Below, piece by piece: positions 27,267-36,078 of a DNA stretch of 51,796 bases. Source of the DNA: an uncultured Bacilli bacterium (GTDB lineage Bacteria; Bacillota_I; Bacilli_A; RF39; UBA660); contig CAKPIH010000003.1 of the NCBI GenBank assembly GCA_934162325.1, positions 1 through 51,796 on the forward strand, given 5' to 3'. The position numbers and the translations under genes were made by a program. The notes under the pieces are model-generated. The model worked only from the letters and a program-made list of their open reading frames with translations, did no database searches and was not told the DNA's origin. Each line of letters starts with the position of its first letter. Position 1 is the stretch's first letter.

Positions 27267-29780
27267 CTATTCATTTATATCTTTAATTATACTATCTATA
27301 TTAGATAGTTTATCATCTATTTCACTTAAAGAAATTTGTTTTTTTTCTACTACTATTTCTTCAGTTACTTCTTCTTTATCTTCTTTAGATATTAATTCAC
27401 TTACAATGTAAGAATCTATTATACGATCTTTTATTATATATGAACCATTACTATATCTATCCATAATAGATATTTCTGTTAGTTTTACTATTTTACTATA
27501 ATCATCACTTACTATACCTATTTGATTCTTACTATTTATAATATAGGCCTTTATTATCTTACTTGGATTACTCTTTATTGTCTTCATAAGTAAGATTCCT
27601 CTTTTGGCTCTAGAAGTCTTTTCTAACTCAGTTAGGCGCATTCTTTTAGCAGTTCCTTTATCAGTAAGTATTGTTAGATATTCGCTAGCAACATCAAATA
27701 ATATGCCACTTACAACATAGTCATCTTTTAAACTAATAGCTTTAACACCTGCTGCTTTAATACCAACAACTGGTACTTCATTTATATCATACCATAATCC
27801 ATATCCATTTGAAGTAGCTATAAATACATTAGATAATGTAGAATCAGTAACAGATATTACTTCATCATTACCCTTAAGATTCATCATCTTAATTGGTTTA
27901 CTATATCTTTGTACTTTAAATTCATTTAATAGGGTTCTCTTAACCATACCATTCTTAGTAAAACTTGTTATATATCTTTCTTCATCAAAGTTATATACTG
28001 GTATTGAGTTAATTACTTTTTCTTCTGGACTTAAACTTATAATATTACTGATATGTTTACCAAGTTCTTTCCATTTTACTTCTGGAATATCATATACTGG
28101 TAAGTATAAATAGTTACCTAAATTAGTAAACAATAATAATGTATCAGTAGTAGTAATATTATATAAACCTGTTACATAATCGTTTTCTTTTAAAGTAGTC
28201 TCTTCCTCTTTAGCAGTATTATAACTTCTTTGAGGTACTTTTTTAATGTATCCTTCATTAGTTACTACTACTACTACTTGTTCTTTAGGTATCATTCTTG
28301 TAGTATCAACTTTTATTTCTTCTACTTCTTCTCTTATTTCTGTTCTTCTTGGTATTCCATATTCCTTTTTTATCTTTCTTAAATCTTCTTTAATTACTGA
28401 ATTAAGTTTATCTGGATTAGTAAGAATTTCTTCATATAATTTAATTTTTTCTTCTAATTTTTTCATTTCTTCTTCAAGTAAAACAACATCTGTATTAGTT
28501 AGTCTATATAATTGTAAATTAACTATAGCTTCTGCTTGTTTATCAGTAAAATCGTATTCTTTAACTAAATTTACTATGGCATCTGCTTTATTCTTGCTTC
28601 TTCTAATTAGGGCTATTACTTCATCTAATATTGATATTGCTTTTACTAAACCTTCCATTATGTGATAACTTGCTTTAGCTGTTTTTAAATCATATTCAGT
28701 ACCTTTATATACTATTTCTTTTTGATGAGCTATATAAGCATCTAATATACCAAGTAAACCTAATTGCATGGGTCTACGATTAACAATAACGACATTGTTA
28801 AAGTTATAAGATACTTGTAAATCAGTATTTTTATAAAAATAATTTAAGATATTATTGGCATCAGCATCTTTCTTAAGTTCTACTGCTATCTGAAGACCAT
28901 CTTTATCAGATTCATCCCTTACTTCAACAATACCATCTATTTTCTTATCTATTCTTATTTCATCCATTCTTTTTACTAATAGTTGCTTATTTACTTCGTA
29001 TGGTATTTCATCAATAATAATTTTATTTTTCTCTATCTTAGTCTTAGCTCTTATAAATATTTTTCCTCTTCCTGTTTCATAAGCATTCTTGATTCCATCT
29101 ATGCCTAAGGCTATACCTCCAGTAGGAAAATCTGGTCCTTTGATATAATTCATTACTGTATCTAATCTAGAATTTGGATTATCTATTCTAAATACAGTAG
29201 CATCAATTACTTCTCCTAAGTTATGAGGTGGCATATTTGTAGCATAACCAGCACTTATACCAGTTGTTCCATTTACGAGTAAATTAGGAAATCTACTTGG
29301 TAAGACCGTTGGTTCTAGTAATCTATCATCATAGTTCGGAGCCATTGGAACAATACCTGTTTTATCTATATCACGAAGTAGTTCTCCTGCTATTTTTGAT
29401 AACCTTGCCTCAGTATAACGACTAGCAGCAGGACTATCACCATCTATTGAACCGTTATTACCTTGCATTTCTATAAGTGGTGCCTCATTCTTCCACCACT
29501 GACTCATTCTAACTATTGCTTCATATATTGAACTATCACCATGAGGGTGATAATTAGCCATTACTAGTCCTACGGCATTAGCACTTTTCTTAGTAGGCTT
29601 ATCATAGGTATTTCTTTCTTTATACATTGAATAAAGAATTCTTCTTTGAACTGGTTTTAAACCATCTCTAACATCAGGGATAGCTCTATCTTGGATTATA
29701 TATTTAGAATATCTTCCAAAACTTTGTCCCATTATATCTTCAAGAGAATAATCATATATTTTCTTTATTATATCTTCCAT
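27267..29780 (-). CDS. parC: DNA topoisomerase IV subunit A (ParC/GrlA)
   Basis: An 837-aa type IIA topoisomerase breakage-reunion subunit for decatenating chromosomes. N-terminal motifs: AIPDVRDGLKPVQRRILYSM and ANYHPHGDSSIYEA. The active-site Tyr is in AASRYTEARL (about residue 118). Gyrase-like beta-pinwheel repeats follow in the C-terminal half. It lacks a GyrA box (QRRGGKG-type) that I can see, favouring ParC over GyrA. The partner parE is not in the window; the usual parE-parC pairing is absent here. A good promoter precedes it and murF follows. Confidence 0.9.
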   Translation of the reverse strand: MEDIIKKIYDYSLEDIMGQSFGRYSKYIIQDRAIPDVRDGLKPVQRRILYSMYKERNTYDKPTKKSANAVGLVMANYHPHGDSSIYEAIVRMSQWWKNEAPLIEMQGNNGSIDGDSPAASRYTEARLSKIAGELLRDIDKTGIVPMAPNYDDRLLEPTVLPSRFPNLLVNGTTGISAGYATNMPPHNLGEVIDATVFRIDNPNSRLDTVMNYIKGPDFPTGGIALGIDGIKNAYETGRGKIFIRAKTKIEKNKIIIDEIPYEVNKQLLVKRMDEIRIDKKIDGIVEVRDESDKDGLQIAVELKKDADANNILNYFYKNTDLQVSYNFNNVVIVNRRPMQLGLLGILDAYIAHQKEIVYKGTEYDLKTAKASYHIMEGLVKAISILDEVIALIRRSKNKADAIVNLVKEYDFTDKQAEAIVNLQLYRLTNTDVVLLEEEMKKLEEKIKLYEEILTNPDKLNSVIKEDLRKIKKEYGIPRRTEIREEVEEIKVDTTRMIPKEQVVVVVTNEGYIKKVPQRSYNTAKEEETTLKENDYVTGLYNITTTDTLLLFTNLGNYLYLPVYDIPEVKWKELGKHISNIISLSPEEKVINSIPVYNFDEERYITSFTKNGMVKRTLLNEFKVQRYSKPIKMMNLKGNDEVISVTDSTLSNVFIATSNGYGLWYDINEVPVVGIKAAGVKAISLKDDYVVSGILFDVASEYLTILTDKGTAKRMRLTELEKTSRAKRGILLMKTIKSNPSKIIKAYIINSKNQIGIVSDDYSKIVKLTEISIMDRYSNGSYIIKDRIIDSYIVSELISKEDKEEVTEEIVVEKKQISLSEIDDKLSNIDSIIKDINE

Positions 29781-29796
29781 CTATATCACCATATTA

Positions 29797-29825
29797 ATTA
29801 TATAGTATTTTTCCTTATTTTTCAA
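29797..29825 (-). promoter_or_regulatory. Sigma-A promoter of parC-murF
   Basis: -35 TTGAAA (29820-29825), 17-nt spacer, -10 TATAAT (29797-29802). Confidence 0.75.
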
Positions 29826-29842
29826 GGTTTTATCTGTTTTTA

Positions 29843-29881
29843 TAATTAAAAAATCATATAATTTTGTTTTTTATATGATTT
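29843..29881 (-). terminator. Intrinsic terminator of the prepilin peptidase operon
   Basis: Stem AAATCATATAA / TTATATGATTT with a 9-nt loop, then a T-rich run on the minus strand. Confidence 0.75.
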
Positions 29882-30644
29882 ATTTTATTATAAAATTAAT
29901 TATACTATTTATGTCTATTTTTGAAATATGAATTAATATTGCTGCCATGGCTAGAAATGGTCCAAATGGAATTAGATTATCTTTTCTGCTAAGCAATAAA
30001 TATATGGCTATTGGAAATGCTATAAATGTTGCTAGAAAGATATTACATATTGATAGTGGATAACCTATCACTAAGCCAAATAAGAACATTAACTTTATAT
30101 CTCCTCCACCCATACTTTCTCTTTTGAAAAGGTGGTCTCCTATTAACTTGATGATGTACATTGTTATAAAGGCTAAAATAGCGGATAAAATTTTATTAAC
30201 GGTAAATTCTAAACCAAATAATGATAAATATAATATTATTATTATTATACAAGATGCCGCTATTACTTCATCTAATATTATCATGTATTCAATATCACTT
30301 ATAATTACTACTATTAAGGATGATATAAAAATTAAACTTATTATTAATTCATTTGTAAAACCAAATGAATGATAGGAGGTACAATATAAAGCTCCTGTTA
30401 CTATTTCTACAATTAAATAACTAATTGGTATTCTAGTATGACAACATCTACTTTTACCCTTTTGAATAATATAAGATATTATAGGTATTAATTCATACCA
30501 TTTTAGTTTGTGATTACAATTATGGCAATGACTTCTTGGATATATTATTGATTCGTTATTAGATAGTCTTACTGCTAATACATTTAAAAAACTACCCATA
30601 ACACTACCAAAAATAAATATTATTATATAAATATACAATTCCAT
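29880..30644 (-). CDS. Prepilin peptidase (type IV leader peptidase, A24 family)
   Basis: A 254-aa polytopic membrane aspartyl protease that cleaves and N-methylates type IV prepilins. The N-terminal GSFLNVLAVRL segment and a cytoplasmic Cys region are visible. The catalytic Asp residues are in ISDIEYMIILDE and GGGDIKLM. The zinc motif is altered: HCHNC is kept, but the usual GKCRxC is KSRCC, so one Cys has become Ser with a new neighbour Cys. The gene follows the GspF/PilC-like gene by 8 nt. It could also serve the Tad pilus at 43.6-48.1 kb, which has no peptidase of its own here. Confidence 0.9.
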   Translation of the reverse strand: MELYIYIIIFIFGSVMGSFLNVLAVRLSNNESIIYPRSHCHNCNHKLKWYELIPIISYIIQKGKSRCCHTRIPISYLIVEIVTGALYCTSYHSFGFTNELIISLIFISSLIVVIISDIEYMIILDEVIAASCIIIIILYLSLFGLEFTVNKILSAILAFITMYIIKLIGDHLFKRESMGGGDIKLMFLFGLVIGYPLSICNIFLATFIAFPIAIYLLLSRKDNLIPFGPFLAMAAILIHISKIDINSIINFIIK

Positions 30645-30652
30645 ATTATCAC

Positions 30653-31948
30653 CTATAATATATCACTATACATACTGAACATAGGGATAAAAATAGCCAT
30701 AAGTATTACTCCTACTATTACAGCAAGCAATATTATCATAACAGGTTCTATTAAGCTTTTTAATCGTTGAACTAAGTTTTTTTGTTCTTCTTCATAATAA
30801 GCCGCTACATTTTCCATCATCGGTCCTAATCTACCTGTCTTTTCACCTGTTAATAGCATTTCATAAGCTATTCTAGGAAAAGCCCACTGATTTTCAAAAG
30901 CTTTTGATAATCCTGATCCAGTACTTAAGTTTGTTACAGCATCTTTTATTATACCTTTATATATTTCATTATTAGTAACTTTCCCTAACATTTCTATACT
31001 ATCTGTTATAAATACATCATGTTTTATTAATGATGAAAATGTCTTAGTAAACATTATTACTTCATTATCTATTAATACATCTTTGATAACGGGAATATGC
31101 ATTGCAATATATTGAATCACATATCTAAATTTGCGAACATTCTTATACAATGATATTATTATAATTATTATAGCTGCTAATGCTAATACAATTTTTATTA
31201 TATTTTTCTGGATAAAAGCACTTAAAGATATTAGAAATACTGTTATACCCGGAAGTTTTGATCCTAATTGTTCAAATATGCTTTCAAATTGAGGTACTAC
31301 GAATATTAGTAAAAAAGTTAAAACGATTATTGCTATTACTAAAACAACACTTGGATATGTTAGTGCTGATATTATTTGTTTTCTATTAGAATCTGCTGTT
31401 TTGTAATAAGCGGCCATATCATCCAATGTTTCTGTTAGATTTCCAGTAAGTTCTGATGCTTTAAGCATGTTTATTAATAATTTAGGAAATACATTACCTT
31501 GTCTAGCTAATGCTTCACTAAAATTAGCACCAGTATTTAATTCGTAACTTATTCTTTTAAATAGTTCTTTATTTTTCTTTTTATTTGTTTGCTTTTCTAA
31601 TATAGCTATTGTATCCGCTAATGTTATACCTGATTTTATATATGTCGATAATTGGGTTAAAAAGAATGTTAATTCTTTATATCGCATTTCATTAGAAAAA
31701 GTCAAAAATTTTCCTATCTTTGTTATCTTGGTTGGTTTAATTTCTGCTATTTTATATCCTTGTACTGTTAGAAATGATTCAACATCTGATTTCCTAAAAG
31801 CATCAAAATATCCTTTTATTTGTTTTCCATTTTTATCAAATGCTATATATTTATATCTTATTTTTTCTTTGGATACAACTTTATTGCCAGATACTACTAC
31901 TTTATTATTAAAAGTTGGAGTTGTATTATTAAGAGGTTTATTATTCAT
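30653..31948 (-). CDS. Type II secretion/type IV pilus inner-membrane platform protein (GspF/PilC family)
   Basis: A 431-aa protein with an N-terminal cytoplasmic region (YKYIAFDKNGKQIKGYFDA) and two GspF domains (about 85-210 and 285-410). Signatures are FLTQLSTYIKSGITL and the second-domain MLLTGEKTGRLGPMMENVAAYYEEE, plus three membrane helices. It forms the platform for pilus or pseudopilus assembly. No PilB-type ATPase or pseudopilin gene is adjacent, so the partners lie elsewhere. AGGTGATA precedes the ATG. The probable promoter has TATAAT, divergent from the YqfQ-like gene. Confidence 0.9.
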   Translation of the reverse strand: MNNKPLNNTTPTFNNKVVVSGNKVVSKEKIRYKYIAFDKNGKQIKGYFDAFRKSDVESFLTVQGYKIAEIKPTKITKIGKFLTFSNEMRYKELTFFLTQLSTYIKSGITLADTIAILEKQTNKKKNKELFKRISYELNTGANFSEALARQGNVFPKLLINMLKASELTGNLTETLDDMAAYYKTADSNRKQIISALTYPSVVLVIAIIVLTFLLIFVVPQFESIFEQLGSKLPGITVFLISLSAFIQKNIIKIVLALAAIIIIIISLYKNVRKFRYVIQYIAMHIPVIKDVLIDNEVIMFTKTFSSLIKHDVFITDSIEMLGKVTNNEIYKGIIKDAVTNLSTGSGLSKAFENQWAFPRIAYEMLLTGEKTGRLGPMMENVAAYYEEEQKNLVQRLKSLIEPVMIILLAVIVGVILMAIFIPMFSMYSDIL

Positions 31949-31997
31949 ATATTATCACCTATTCTATAAATTATTATAACATACTTTAATGCTTTTT

Positions 31998-32026
31998 TTA
32001 ACATTTTTTTGGTATTTTCATATATT
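31998..32026 (+). promoter_or_regulatory. Promoter of the YqfQ-like gene
   Basis: -35 TTAACA (31998-32003), 17-nt spacer, -10 TATATT (32021-32026), in the divergent region between the PilC-like and YqfQ-like genes. Confidence 0.5.
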
Positions 32027-32049
32027 ATTTTAGAAAGGGGTTATTATAT

Positions 32050-32484
32050 ATGTATGGAAATTATATGGGAGGTCCCTTTATGATGCCAAATGTATCATAT
32101 GGTCCAATGTTAAATTCTACTATGACTAGAGGTGCTTCTTTAGGCTCTGGTATTCGTTCTTTATTAGGGCTTGGTAATGCTCGTAATTTTGCTGGAGGAG
32201 TTTCTCGAGGTATTAATTGGTCTTCACTGCTTAATAATACATCTAAAACATTAAGTGTTGTTAGAGAAGCTATTCCTATTGTTAAAGAGGTGGGACCTAT
32301 GATGAATAATATGAAATCAATGTTAAAAGTTGCTTCTGTTTTTAAAGATGCTACTGATGTTAATAATGAACATAAACCAAATAATAATATTAATAATAAT
32401 ATAAAAAGTACTACTGATAATTTTAATAATCAAAGTAGTACTAAAAATAATATTACGCAAAATGAGCCAAATTTCTTTTTATAA
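32050..32484 (+). CDS. YqfQ/VrrA-like protein
   Basis: A 144-aa protein starting with a Met, Gly, Tyr and Pro-rich segment (MYGNYMGGPFMMPN). A central helix-prone region (about 55-105) has the WSSLLNNTSKTLSVVREAIP and VGPMMNNM-like motif of the VrrA/YqfQ family. An Asn-rich, low-complexity tail follows. Function is not known. AAAGGGG lies about 9 nt before the ATG. It is convergent with mreD and ends in a terminator. Confidence 0.6.
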   Translation: MYGNYMGGPFMMPNVSYGPMLNSTMTRGASLGSGIRSLLGLGNARNFAGGVSRGINWSSLLNNTSKTLSVVREAIPIVKEVGPMMNNMKSMLKVASVFKDATDVNNEHKPNNNINNNIKSTTDNFNNQSSTKNNITQNEPNFFL

Positions 32485-32498
32485 GAAATTTTTATTTT
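32469..32498 (+). terminator. Terminator between YqfQ-like gene and mreD
   Basis: Stem AAATTTCTT / AAGAAATTT with loop TTTAT, then TTATTTT; it covers the end of the YqfQ-like ORF and the stop region of mreD. Confidence 0.7.
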
Positions 32499-32998
32499 AC
32501 TTGTTTCATATCTAATTTGCTATATATTAATTTTATTATTATATAGCTTATAGATGTATATATTATTGTCATTAAAATGCTATGAGTTATTATATTTCCT
32601 AGTAAAATTAAACTATACGTTTGACTTGTTTCTAAATTTAATATTATAAAGGATAATAAATGATATAATATTATACTTATTATGCTAATTACATTGATTG
32701 TAAATATATTATCTGACATATTTGTATTCAAAATTTTTATTACTAATGCAATTAATAGAAAGAAAACTAAATTCAATAATAATGTTGATGTATATAGTAT
32801 GTCAAACAAAACTCCAAATATTATTACTAATGTATAATATTTTTTTTCGTTGGCAAAGTATGGATATATAACTACTAGGGCTATTATTGTATAAATTGTA
32901 GTAAAATAACTGATATTTCCTAATGTGGCAGGGAAAATACTTGCCATAACATTTTCTAAAATAAAAGACACGATTAAATAGATAATACTTACTATCAC
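32492..32998 (-). CDS. mreD: Rod shape-determining protein MreD
   Basis: A 168-aa, highly hydrophobic protein with about five membrane helices, the right size and position for MreD of the cell-elongation complex. It overlaps the end of mreC by 4 nt. Sequence conservation in this family is low, so the call rests mainly on size, topology and the mreC context. Confidence 0.82.
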   Translation of the reverse strand: MIVSIIYLIVSFILENVMASIFPATLGNISYFTTIYTIIALVVIYPYFANEKKYYTLVIIFGVLFDILYTSTLLLNLVFFLLIALVIKILNTNMSDNIFTINVISIISIILYHLLSFIILNLETSQTYSLILLGNIITHSILMTIIYTSISYIIIKLIYSKLDMKQVK

Positions 32999-33855
32999 TT
33001 ACTATCACTCTTTCTTTTTAAAATGCTTACATAGTTGATATCATTAAAGTCTGCTGATGGTTTTACTTTTATTATTTTAGCTAAGTCATAAGAATCAGTA
33101 GTTATTTCTTCTACTATTCCTATTAAAATTCCTGTAGGGAACACTCCTCCAAGTCCAGATGTATAAACATAATCACCAATATTTACATCTTTAGTGTTAC
33201 TTATTCCTTCTAATTCTAAAACATTTTTATTATAATCATAACTGTTAATTAATCCATATAAATTATTATCACCATTACTTATATGAACAGATATTTTATT
33301 ACTAGTATCACTAGTTGTTATTAATCTTACATCTGAAGTAAAGGTTGAAGTTTTTATTACCTTTCCTATTAAACCTTTAGAACTAATAACAACCATATCT
33401 TTTTCTACTCCATTATATGTACCTTTATTTATAGTTATTTTGTTGTGCCAATATCCTACATTTCTACTTACTACTGTGGCATTTAAATATTCATAGTCTG
33501 ATAGTGTGTAGTTTATATTTAGTTCTTCCTTTAGTTTCTCTAACTGTCTACGAAGTTCAATATTTTCTGCTTCTATTGAATCTATTCGATCAATTGAGGT
33601 TTCTAATATATTATTATTTTTATTAACATCCTTTAATTTTTTATATTCTTTAATGTTTTCTTTTATATAGTTAAATGGATATGTTATTATTTTTTCACTA
33701 TATGTTAATCCATCCTTTAATAGTGATTCTGCTTTACTTAGTTTTCTATCTTCTTTTAAGGTAAAAGAAAATATTATTAATAATAAAATTATTAATATTA
33801 TTACTATTATTAGTATATATTTTTTTGAAATGCTTTGCTTTTTTCTACCAAACAT
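32995..33855 (-). CDS. mreC: Rod shape-determining protein MreC
   Basis: A 286-aa protein with one membrane helix (about 11-30), a coiled coil (about 70-115) and an extracellular beta domain. Typical motifs are ATVVSRNVGYWHNKITINKG, VVISSKGLIGKVI and YVYTSGLGGVFPTGILIG. It scaffolds lateral wall synthesis together with MreD and PBPs. No mreB lies next to it, unlike many Firmicutes. It has a plausible promoter 23 nt upstream. Confidence 0.93.
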   Translation of the reverse strand: MFGRKKQSISKKYILIIVIILIILLLIIFSFTLKEDRKLSKAESLLKDGLTYSEKIITYPFNYIKENIKEYKKLKDVNKNNNILETSIDRIDSIEAENIELRRQLEKLKEELNINYTLSDYEYLNATVVSRNVGYWHNKITINKGTYNGVEKDMVVISSKGLIGKVIKTSTFTSDVRLITTSDTSNKISVHISNGDNNLYGLINSYDYNKNVLELEGISNTKDVNIGDYVYTSGLGGVFPTGILIGIVEEITTDSYDLAKIIKVKPSADFNDINYVSILKRKSDSK

Positions 33856-33878
33856 TATATCACGTTCCTATCTATCTT

Positions 33879-33907
33879 ATTATATAATATTTTTTTATAA
33901 ATTGAAA
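33879..33907 (-). promoter_or_regulatory. Promoter of mreCD
   Basis: -35 TTTCAA (33902-33907), 17-nt spacer, -10 TATAAT (33879-33884). Confidence 0.55.
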
Positions 33908-33917
33908 GATATATTTA

Positions 33918-34595
33918 TCATAAATTATTATCTTCATAAAAACTATAATAATTATTATTTCCTATTATGATATGATCTAGTAAAAAGATTCCATGTATTT
34001 TTCCTATTTGACTTATTTGTTTTGTTATATCTATATCATTTTTACTAGGCATTGCATTACCAGATGGATGATTATGAAGACATATTATATAACTTGCAGA
34101 TAATAAATATGCTTCTTTAAAAATTTCTCGTGGATGAACTAAAGAGTAATTTGCTGTTCCTTTAAATAATAATTTTTTAGCTAGATATTTTTTCTGATTG
34201 TCTAAATAAACAACATAAAATAATTCTTGTTTTTGATTTTTATATTCGGTATTAAAATATTCAATTATTGTTTTGGGACTTGTTAGTTCTACTAATTCTT
34301 TATATTTATAATCCTCATATACTCTTCTACCTAACTCAATTGCCGCTACTAACTCAATAGCCTTTATTTTACTCATACCTTCTACTTTTTCTAATTTGTT
34401 AATTTCAATATTTTTTAATTCACTAATATTATTAACAGAAGACAATATATTATGAGATATTTCTTTTATTCCTGATCTTTTTGTACCAGACTTTAATATT
34501 ATTTCTATTAATTCATTATTTGATACATTATTCTTTCCATATTTTAGTAATCTTTCTCGTGGTTTTTCTTCTTGTGGTAATTTCTTTAAATTCAT
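33918..34595 (-). CDS. radC: RadC family protein (JAB1/MPN metalloprotease-like)
   Basis: A 225-aa protein. The N-terminal helix-hairpin-helix region (KLEKVEGMSKIKAIELVAAIELGRR, quoted in part) precedes a MPN domain with LHNHPSGNAMPSKND, giving the H-x-H-x10-D metal motif. The family was named for DNA repair, but its role is unsettled. The ATG at 34595 has AAGGAGG with 8-nt spacing; the longer in-frame start 51 nt upstream lacks one. It lies beside mreC, a common Firmicutes neighbourhood. Confidence 0.93.
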   Translation of the reverse strand: MNLKKLPQEEKPRERLLKYGKNNVSNNELIEIILKSGTKRSGIKEISHNILSSVNNISELKNIEINKLEKVEGMSKIKAIELVAAIELGRRVYEDYKYKELVELTSPKTIIEYFNTEYKNQKQELFYVVYLDNQKKYLAKKLLFKGTANYSLVHPREIFKEAYLLSASYIICLHNHPSGNAMPSKNDIDITKQISQIGKIHGIFLLDHIIIGNNNYYSFYEDNNL

Positions 34596-34661
34596 TTTGT
34601 TTTCCTCCTTGTATATAAATACAACTTTTATTTTGAAATTTACCACTTTTATAATTATTTA

Positions 34662-34691
34662 AATTAAAAAGTAGAGTTTTTGCTCTACTTT
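34662..34691 (-). terminator. Intrinsic terminator of the symporter gene
   Basis: Stem AAAGTAGAG / CTCTACTTT with a 6-nt loop, then TT-AATTT on the minus strand. Confidence 0.75.
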
Positions 34692-34695
34692 CATA

Positions 34696-35949
34696 TTATT
34701 TTTTAGATTTTTTTTCTTTTATCCAATCTTTACCATCTACTACTCTTGCTACTAACATAGATGTTGCTGAATCTCCTACTACATTTAACATTGTTGCTGG
34801 GGCATCTATGATTGTTGCAATTATAGTTAATATTGGTAAAACACCAGCATTATATCCCATCATAGTGATAATCATCATTTCTGAAATTGTTCCACCACCG
34901 ATTGGAACTGCTGTTATTAATAATGTCGCTACTAAAGATACTAATAGTATTTTAGATATGCCAGCAAATCCTGAAACACTTGTTCCAAATAGGCATACTA
35001 AGAACATTACTTTAAATACGCTTCCAATTATTGAACCATCTTTGTGAAAACTTGTTCCTAATGGTATTACAGTTTCAGCAATATCGTCTGGAACTCCCAT
35101 CTTTTTAGCACACATACTATTAGTAGGAATTGATGCTGCTGATGAACATGTTGCAAGAGATGTTACCATTGCAGGAATAATATTTTTCCAAAATCTTTTT
35201 ACTCCTTCTTTTCTTCCAGCTATATAAGCATAAATAGTATACACAATTATAAAATATAACACTGCCACGATGGCATATACTACAAATGTCTTTAAATATC
35301 CGACTGCTATTGAACTACCAAATGTTCCTACTAAAGCTGCAAAGTAGCAACCTAATCCTATTGGTGCATAATACATTATAATTCCTACTAATTTCATTAT
35401 AACTTCATTTAGCGATTCTAATATTTTTCTTACTGGCTCACCCTTTTCTTTTGTTCCGTTTAAGGCTAATCCAAATAAAATTGAGAATACTAATAAAGCA
35501 ATTAAATTATCAGTAGTTAATAAGTCGTTGAAACTTTTTACTGTTAACACATCTGCTGTTCTTTCTAATATTGAAAGATCTTCATTTTTCATTTCTTCAT
35601 TTACTAGAGTACTAGTTATCTTCGCTGTATCTTCTGGTTTTACTAAATCTATATTATATGTTGTTATAAAACCAACTATAACCGCTACAATAGAGGTTAC
35701 TAAAAATGCTACAATTGTTGTAATCATTATTTTTCCTAGTCTCTTTGGAGTACTCATCTTTGCTATTGATGTAGTTATAGTCAAGAAAACTAGTGGAACA
35801 ATAACTACTAATAATAGATTAATAAAGATATCTCCTAATGGACTAAGTACTTTGGCATCTTCTTTAAATATTATTCCTACTATTGCACCAATAATAATAG
35901 CTAGTAATAATATTAAAGTAGATTTATAATTTTTTAATAATTTTTTCAT
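34696..35949 (-). CDS. Dicarboxylate/amino acid:cation symporter (DAACS family)
   Basis: A 417-aa transporter with eight or more membrane segments and two re-entrant loops. Signatures include SLATCSSAASIPTNS (Ser-rich HP1 loop), VIPLGTSFHKDGS, and IPIGGGTISEM plus DAPATMLNVVGDS, near GltP/GltT/SstT-type proteins. It likely takes up glutamate, aspartate, serine or a C4-dicarboxylate with Na+ or H+. I use ATG 35949 (MKKLLKNYK), preceded by GGAAGG; a TTG 18 nt upstream overlaps that ribosome binding site. It is transcribed alone. Confidence 0.9.
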   Translation of the reverse strand: MKKLLKNYKSTLILLLAIIIGAIVGIIFKEDAKVLSPLGDIFINLLLVVIVPLVFLTITTSIAKMSTPKRLGKIMITTIVAFLVTSIVAVIVGFITTYNIDLVKPEDTAKITSTLVNEEMKNEDLSILERTADVLTVKSFNDLLTTDNLIALLVFSILFGLALNGTKEKGEPVRKILESLNEVIMKLVGIIMYYAPIGLGCYFAALVGTFGSSIAVGYLKTFVVYAIVAVLYFIIVYTIYAYIAGRKEGVKRFWKNIIPAMVTSLATCSSAASIPTNSMCAKKMGVPDDIAETVIPLGTSFHKDGSIIGSVFKVMFLVCLFGTSVSGFAGISKILLVSLVATLLITAVPIGGGTISEMMIITMMGYNAGVLPILTIIATIIDAPATMLNVVGDSATSMLVARVVDGKDWIKEKKSKK

Positions 35950-36032
35950 ATTCTTCCTTCCTTTCAATATAATTATATTATATAATATTCTTTTTTATAA
36001 GATATATAAATCCACATCATTTGTTATGGCAT

Positions 36033-36061
36033 TTGCAAAAATCCACACTTAGTGATATAAT
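36033..36061 (+). promoter_or_regulatory. Promoter of the Sel1-repeat gene
   Basis: -35 TTGCAA (36033-36038), 17-nt spacer, -10 TATAAT (36056-36061), 17 nt before the ATG. Confidence 0.7.
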
Positions 36062-36078
36062 TATGGTGGTGAGGGATA

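Noticed and set aside
32802..33008. Alternative 68-codon frame overlapping mreD and the end of mreC
   Set aside because: It lies in another frame of mreD, has no ribosome binding site, and the mreD frame has the expected size and hydrophobicity.
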